Source: Oceanipulchritudo coccoides
GTDB taxonomy: Bacteria > Verrucomicrobiota > Verrucomicrobiia > Opitutales > Oceanipulchritudinaceae
DNA length: 64,000 nt
Assembly (NCBI RefSeq): GCF_010500615.1
Contig: NZ_JAAGNX010000003.1
Location: 434,001 to 498,000 of the forward strand
Reading direction: 5' to 3'
Shown: positions 62,481-64,000 of the stretch, piece by piece
Layout: each line of letters begins with the position of its first letter
Position numbering within the stretch: position 1 is the first letter of the stretch
Translations under genes and position numbers: made by a program
The notes under the pieces: generated by a model
Databases searched by the model: none
Seen by the model: only the letters and a program-made list of their open reading frames with translations
What the model was told of the DNA's origin: nothing

Positions 62481-63371
62481 TTATTTGTAGCGGATAATAG
62501 CTTCTTCCCCGTAAGACAAGTCAATGAAGACCGGTTGTCCCATTTGGTAGCGTTGTGTATGTTCAAGAATTCCCGCCAGCCGCTCGATTTGCTCCTCGAT
62601 GCCGTTTACAGAAAAGACCAATTCCTCGATGTGGGCGCTCTTGATCCTCACCAAAGATGGGCGATAACCGTCCTCCGTATTCCAATCGCCAAGGTCGACG
62701 ACGCGCCAATGCCGGGAGACTGCAGGAAGCGTTTCCTTCGCGTACTCAAGCAGGCGCGCGACGGATTCAATTCCCTCTACCGGCATGTATCCGTCACCTT
62801 TCCGACGAATTTTCAATCCCGTTGCACCGGGTAATCCGCGAAGGGCATCAGTCGGATATCCAAATCCACGATACAACGACCCGTCACGGGCCAGGAGAAG
62901 AACGAGAGGCTCACCGTTTTCATCGCGAATGCGGATACGCAGGATGGGGTTTCGCTCGGAAACCTCCACTGTCATGGTTGATGGAAGGGCGACGGCTACC
63001 ACGGCCGAAGCAATCTGCCCAGAAGCTTCCAACTCCTCCTTGATCTGGCCCACATCAATCTGTCGGGCATCCTCCTGCAGCTCATCAGCGAATTTCTCGA
63101 TGAACCATTGCTCACTCAAAACACCATCAGACTTGAAGACGAGATCCACCGAAAGGGGCACTCCCTGAATAGTGGCAGTTTGGGAAACCGTGAAAAAATA
63201 CCGGATACCCAGAACACCGACAACGATTGCCGCCAAGAGCAGGACCGCCAAGGCGGCTCGGAAAATAATCACCAGTTGGCGCTGCCTGGAGGCCTTGGTT
63301 TTGTTGGTACGCCGGGTTCCTTGCTGGATTTTCCTCCATGAGGTGCCTTGGGGCTTTTTCTGACGGGCCAT
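62481..63371 (-). CDS. ftsQ: Cell division protein FtsQ/DivIB
   Basis: About 296 residues from the ATG at 63371, which overlaps the ddl stop (TGATG). A basic cytoplasmic tail (~1-30), one membrane helix (~35-60) and a periplasmic part with a POTRA-like domain ('MTVEVSERNPILRIRI') are visible. Sequence conservation is weak, as usual for FtsQ; the position between ddl and ftsA secures the call. Confidence 0.88.
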   Translation of the reverse strand: MARQKKPQGTSWRKIQQGTRRTNKTKASRQRQLVIIFRAALAVLLLAAIVVGVLGIRYFFTVSQTATIQGVPLSVDLVFKSDGVLSEQWFIEKFADELQEDARQIDVGQIKEELEASGQIASAVVAVALPSTMTVEVSERNPILRIRIRDENGEPLVLLLARDGSLYRGFGYPTDALRGLPGATGLKIRRKGDGYMPVEGIESVARLLEYAKETLPAVSRHWRVVDLGDWNTEDGYRPSLVRIKSAHIEELVFSVNGIEEQIERLAGILEHTQRYQMGQPVFIDLSYGEEAIIRYK

Positions 63372-64000
63372 CAATCGCTCCTCCTTCCCTGTTTTCGATC
63401 AAGGGCAAACCCAATCCATTCAAGAACAAGTGATTCAAAAGTGAACCCAAGACAGCTGGCTGATTTTGGTAGTAGGCTGGTCGGTGTCATTCCAGGGAGC
63501 GTATTGATTTCAAGAAAAAGGAGTTCGCCGTTTCCCCCAAGCCGGAAATCCACACGGGCAAGATCGCGGCAACCGCAGGCATGGAATAACCGTGCTGACC
63601 AATCCTCCAGGCGAACTCTCTGGGCATCCTCGATTTCTGCGGGCACCTCATAACGGCTAAGCCCGGAGGTGTATTTATGTTCGTAATCGTATAATCCCCC
63701 ATCCGGAAAAACCGCTACCACGCCAAGGGGTTTTCCATTCAGGATACCAATGGTCAGGTCGTGACCCTCAAGGAAACTTTCCGCAAGGTAATCGCGACTG
63801 GAAAGTTCATCAGCAAGGGATTCAAAACCGGATTTATCATGGACCAGATGCAATCCAACACTGCTGCCATCCAGTCGCGGCTTGATGATCATTTTTTGTC
63901 CCAGTCGGGCTGCTAGATTTTCAAATGGCACAGGTTCGCCCGGGAGGAGAAGAAAATCCTCCGCAACGGGAATTCCAATGCGGGCCGCAACAGCCTTGCA
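63371..64000 (-). CDS. ddl: D-alanine--D-alanine ligase (5' end outside window)
   Basis: The frame is open to the window end; the stop at 63371 overlaps the ftsQ start. ATP-grasp features: 'GIPVAEDFLLLPGE', 'IIKPRLDGSSVGLHLVHD', 'YDYEHKYTSGLSRYEVPA', 'ARVDFRLGGNGELLFLEINT', 'LPGMTPTSLLPKSA'. This part holds the central and C-terminal ATP-grasp domains; about 100 N-terminal residues are missing. It makes the D-Ala-D-Ala dipeptide for peptidoglycan. The dcw order ddl-ftsQ-ftsA-ftsZ is standard. Confidence 0.95.
   Translation of the reverse strand, partial: CKAVAARIGIPVAEDFLLLPGEPVPFENLAARLGQKMIIKPRLDGSSVGLHLVHDKSGFESLADELSSRDYLAESFLEGHDLTIGILNGKPLGVVAVFPDGGLYDYEHKYTSGLSRYEVPAEIEDAQRVRLEDWSARLFHACGCRDLARVDFRLGGNGELLFLEINTLPGMTPTSLLPKSASCLGFTFESLVLEWIGFALDRKQGRRSD

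Overview
The window reads as chromosomal DNA of a Gram-negative bacterium of the Verrucomicrobiota, most likely an Opitutae/Puniceicoccales-type organism. Three things point there. It has outer-membrane biology (three TonB-dependent receptors, LptA/B/C, an ExbD protein) next to an HPr kinase. It has many secreted proteins with C-terminal tails typical of this phylum (D-x-D-x-D..N..EY linkers and a Trp/Tyr-rich WIY module). The large receptor carries an 'ELSPFEV' N-terminal extension. This is an inference from gene content; no rRNA gene or other direct marker is present. I saw no insertion sequence, prophage, CRISPR array or tRNA.

Layout. 1-10.5 kb: a polysaccharide-utilisation-like locus with the end of a CBM6-like secreted protein, a secreted binding protein, a large TonB receptor, two divergent paralogous LacI regulators and a 1156-residue (alpha/alpha)6-type carbohydrate-active protein. 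10.5-12.8 kb: glyoxalase, a small unknown protein and dnaA, followed by a 430-bp AT-rich spacer. 13.2-17.8 kb: a leftward run of aldo/keto reductase, elbB, lptC, lptA, lptB and hprK. 17.8-24.6 kb: a rightward run of HIT protein, phoH, pgpH-type HD phosphodiesterase, ybeY, DUF502 protein, recO-like and a LolA-like protein.

24.6-31.3 kb is the most unusual part. A hybrid sensor kinase with its LuxR-type regulator is divergent from a 55-codon secreted-peptide gene, a stand-alone YcaO-like protein and a receiver-only regulator, followed by a pilin-like gene. 31.3-35.9 kb: a leftward three-gene cell-surface operon (trypsin-like protein, BtuB-like TonB receptor, secreted protein). 36-48.3 kb: mixed housekeeping genes (unknown protein plus membrane pyrophosphatase, FAD monooxygenase, deaminase, exbD, NhaC antiporter, rlmN, metF, xer recombinase, argA). 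48.26-48.65 kb: the RNase P RNA gene. 48.7-58 kb: a secreted protein, zinc-ribbon coiled-coil protein, DinG-type helicase, PP2C phosphatase, SNF2 helicase, thioesterase, 3'-5' exonuclease and EamA permease. 58-64 kb: a small TonB receptor and the distal dcw cell-division cluster (ddl-ftsQ-ftsA-ftsZ), cut by the window end.

The best candidate for an undescribed system is the kinase / secreted peptide / YcaO / receiver cassette at about 24.6-30.6 kb. Second are the paired-LacI carbohydrate locus and the protease-TonB-surface protein operon.
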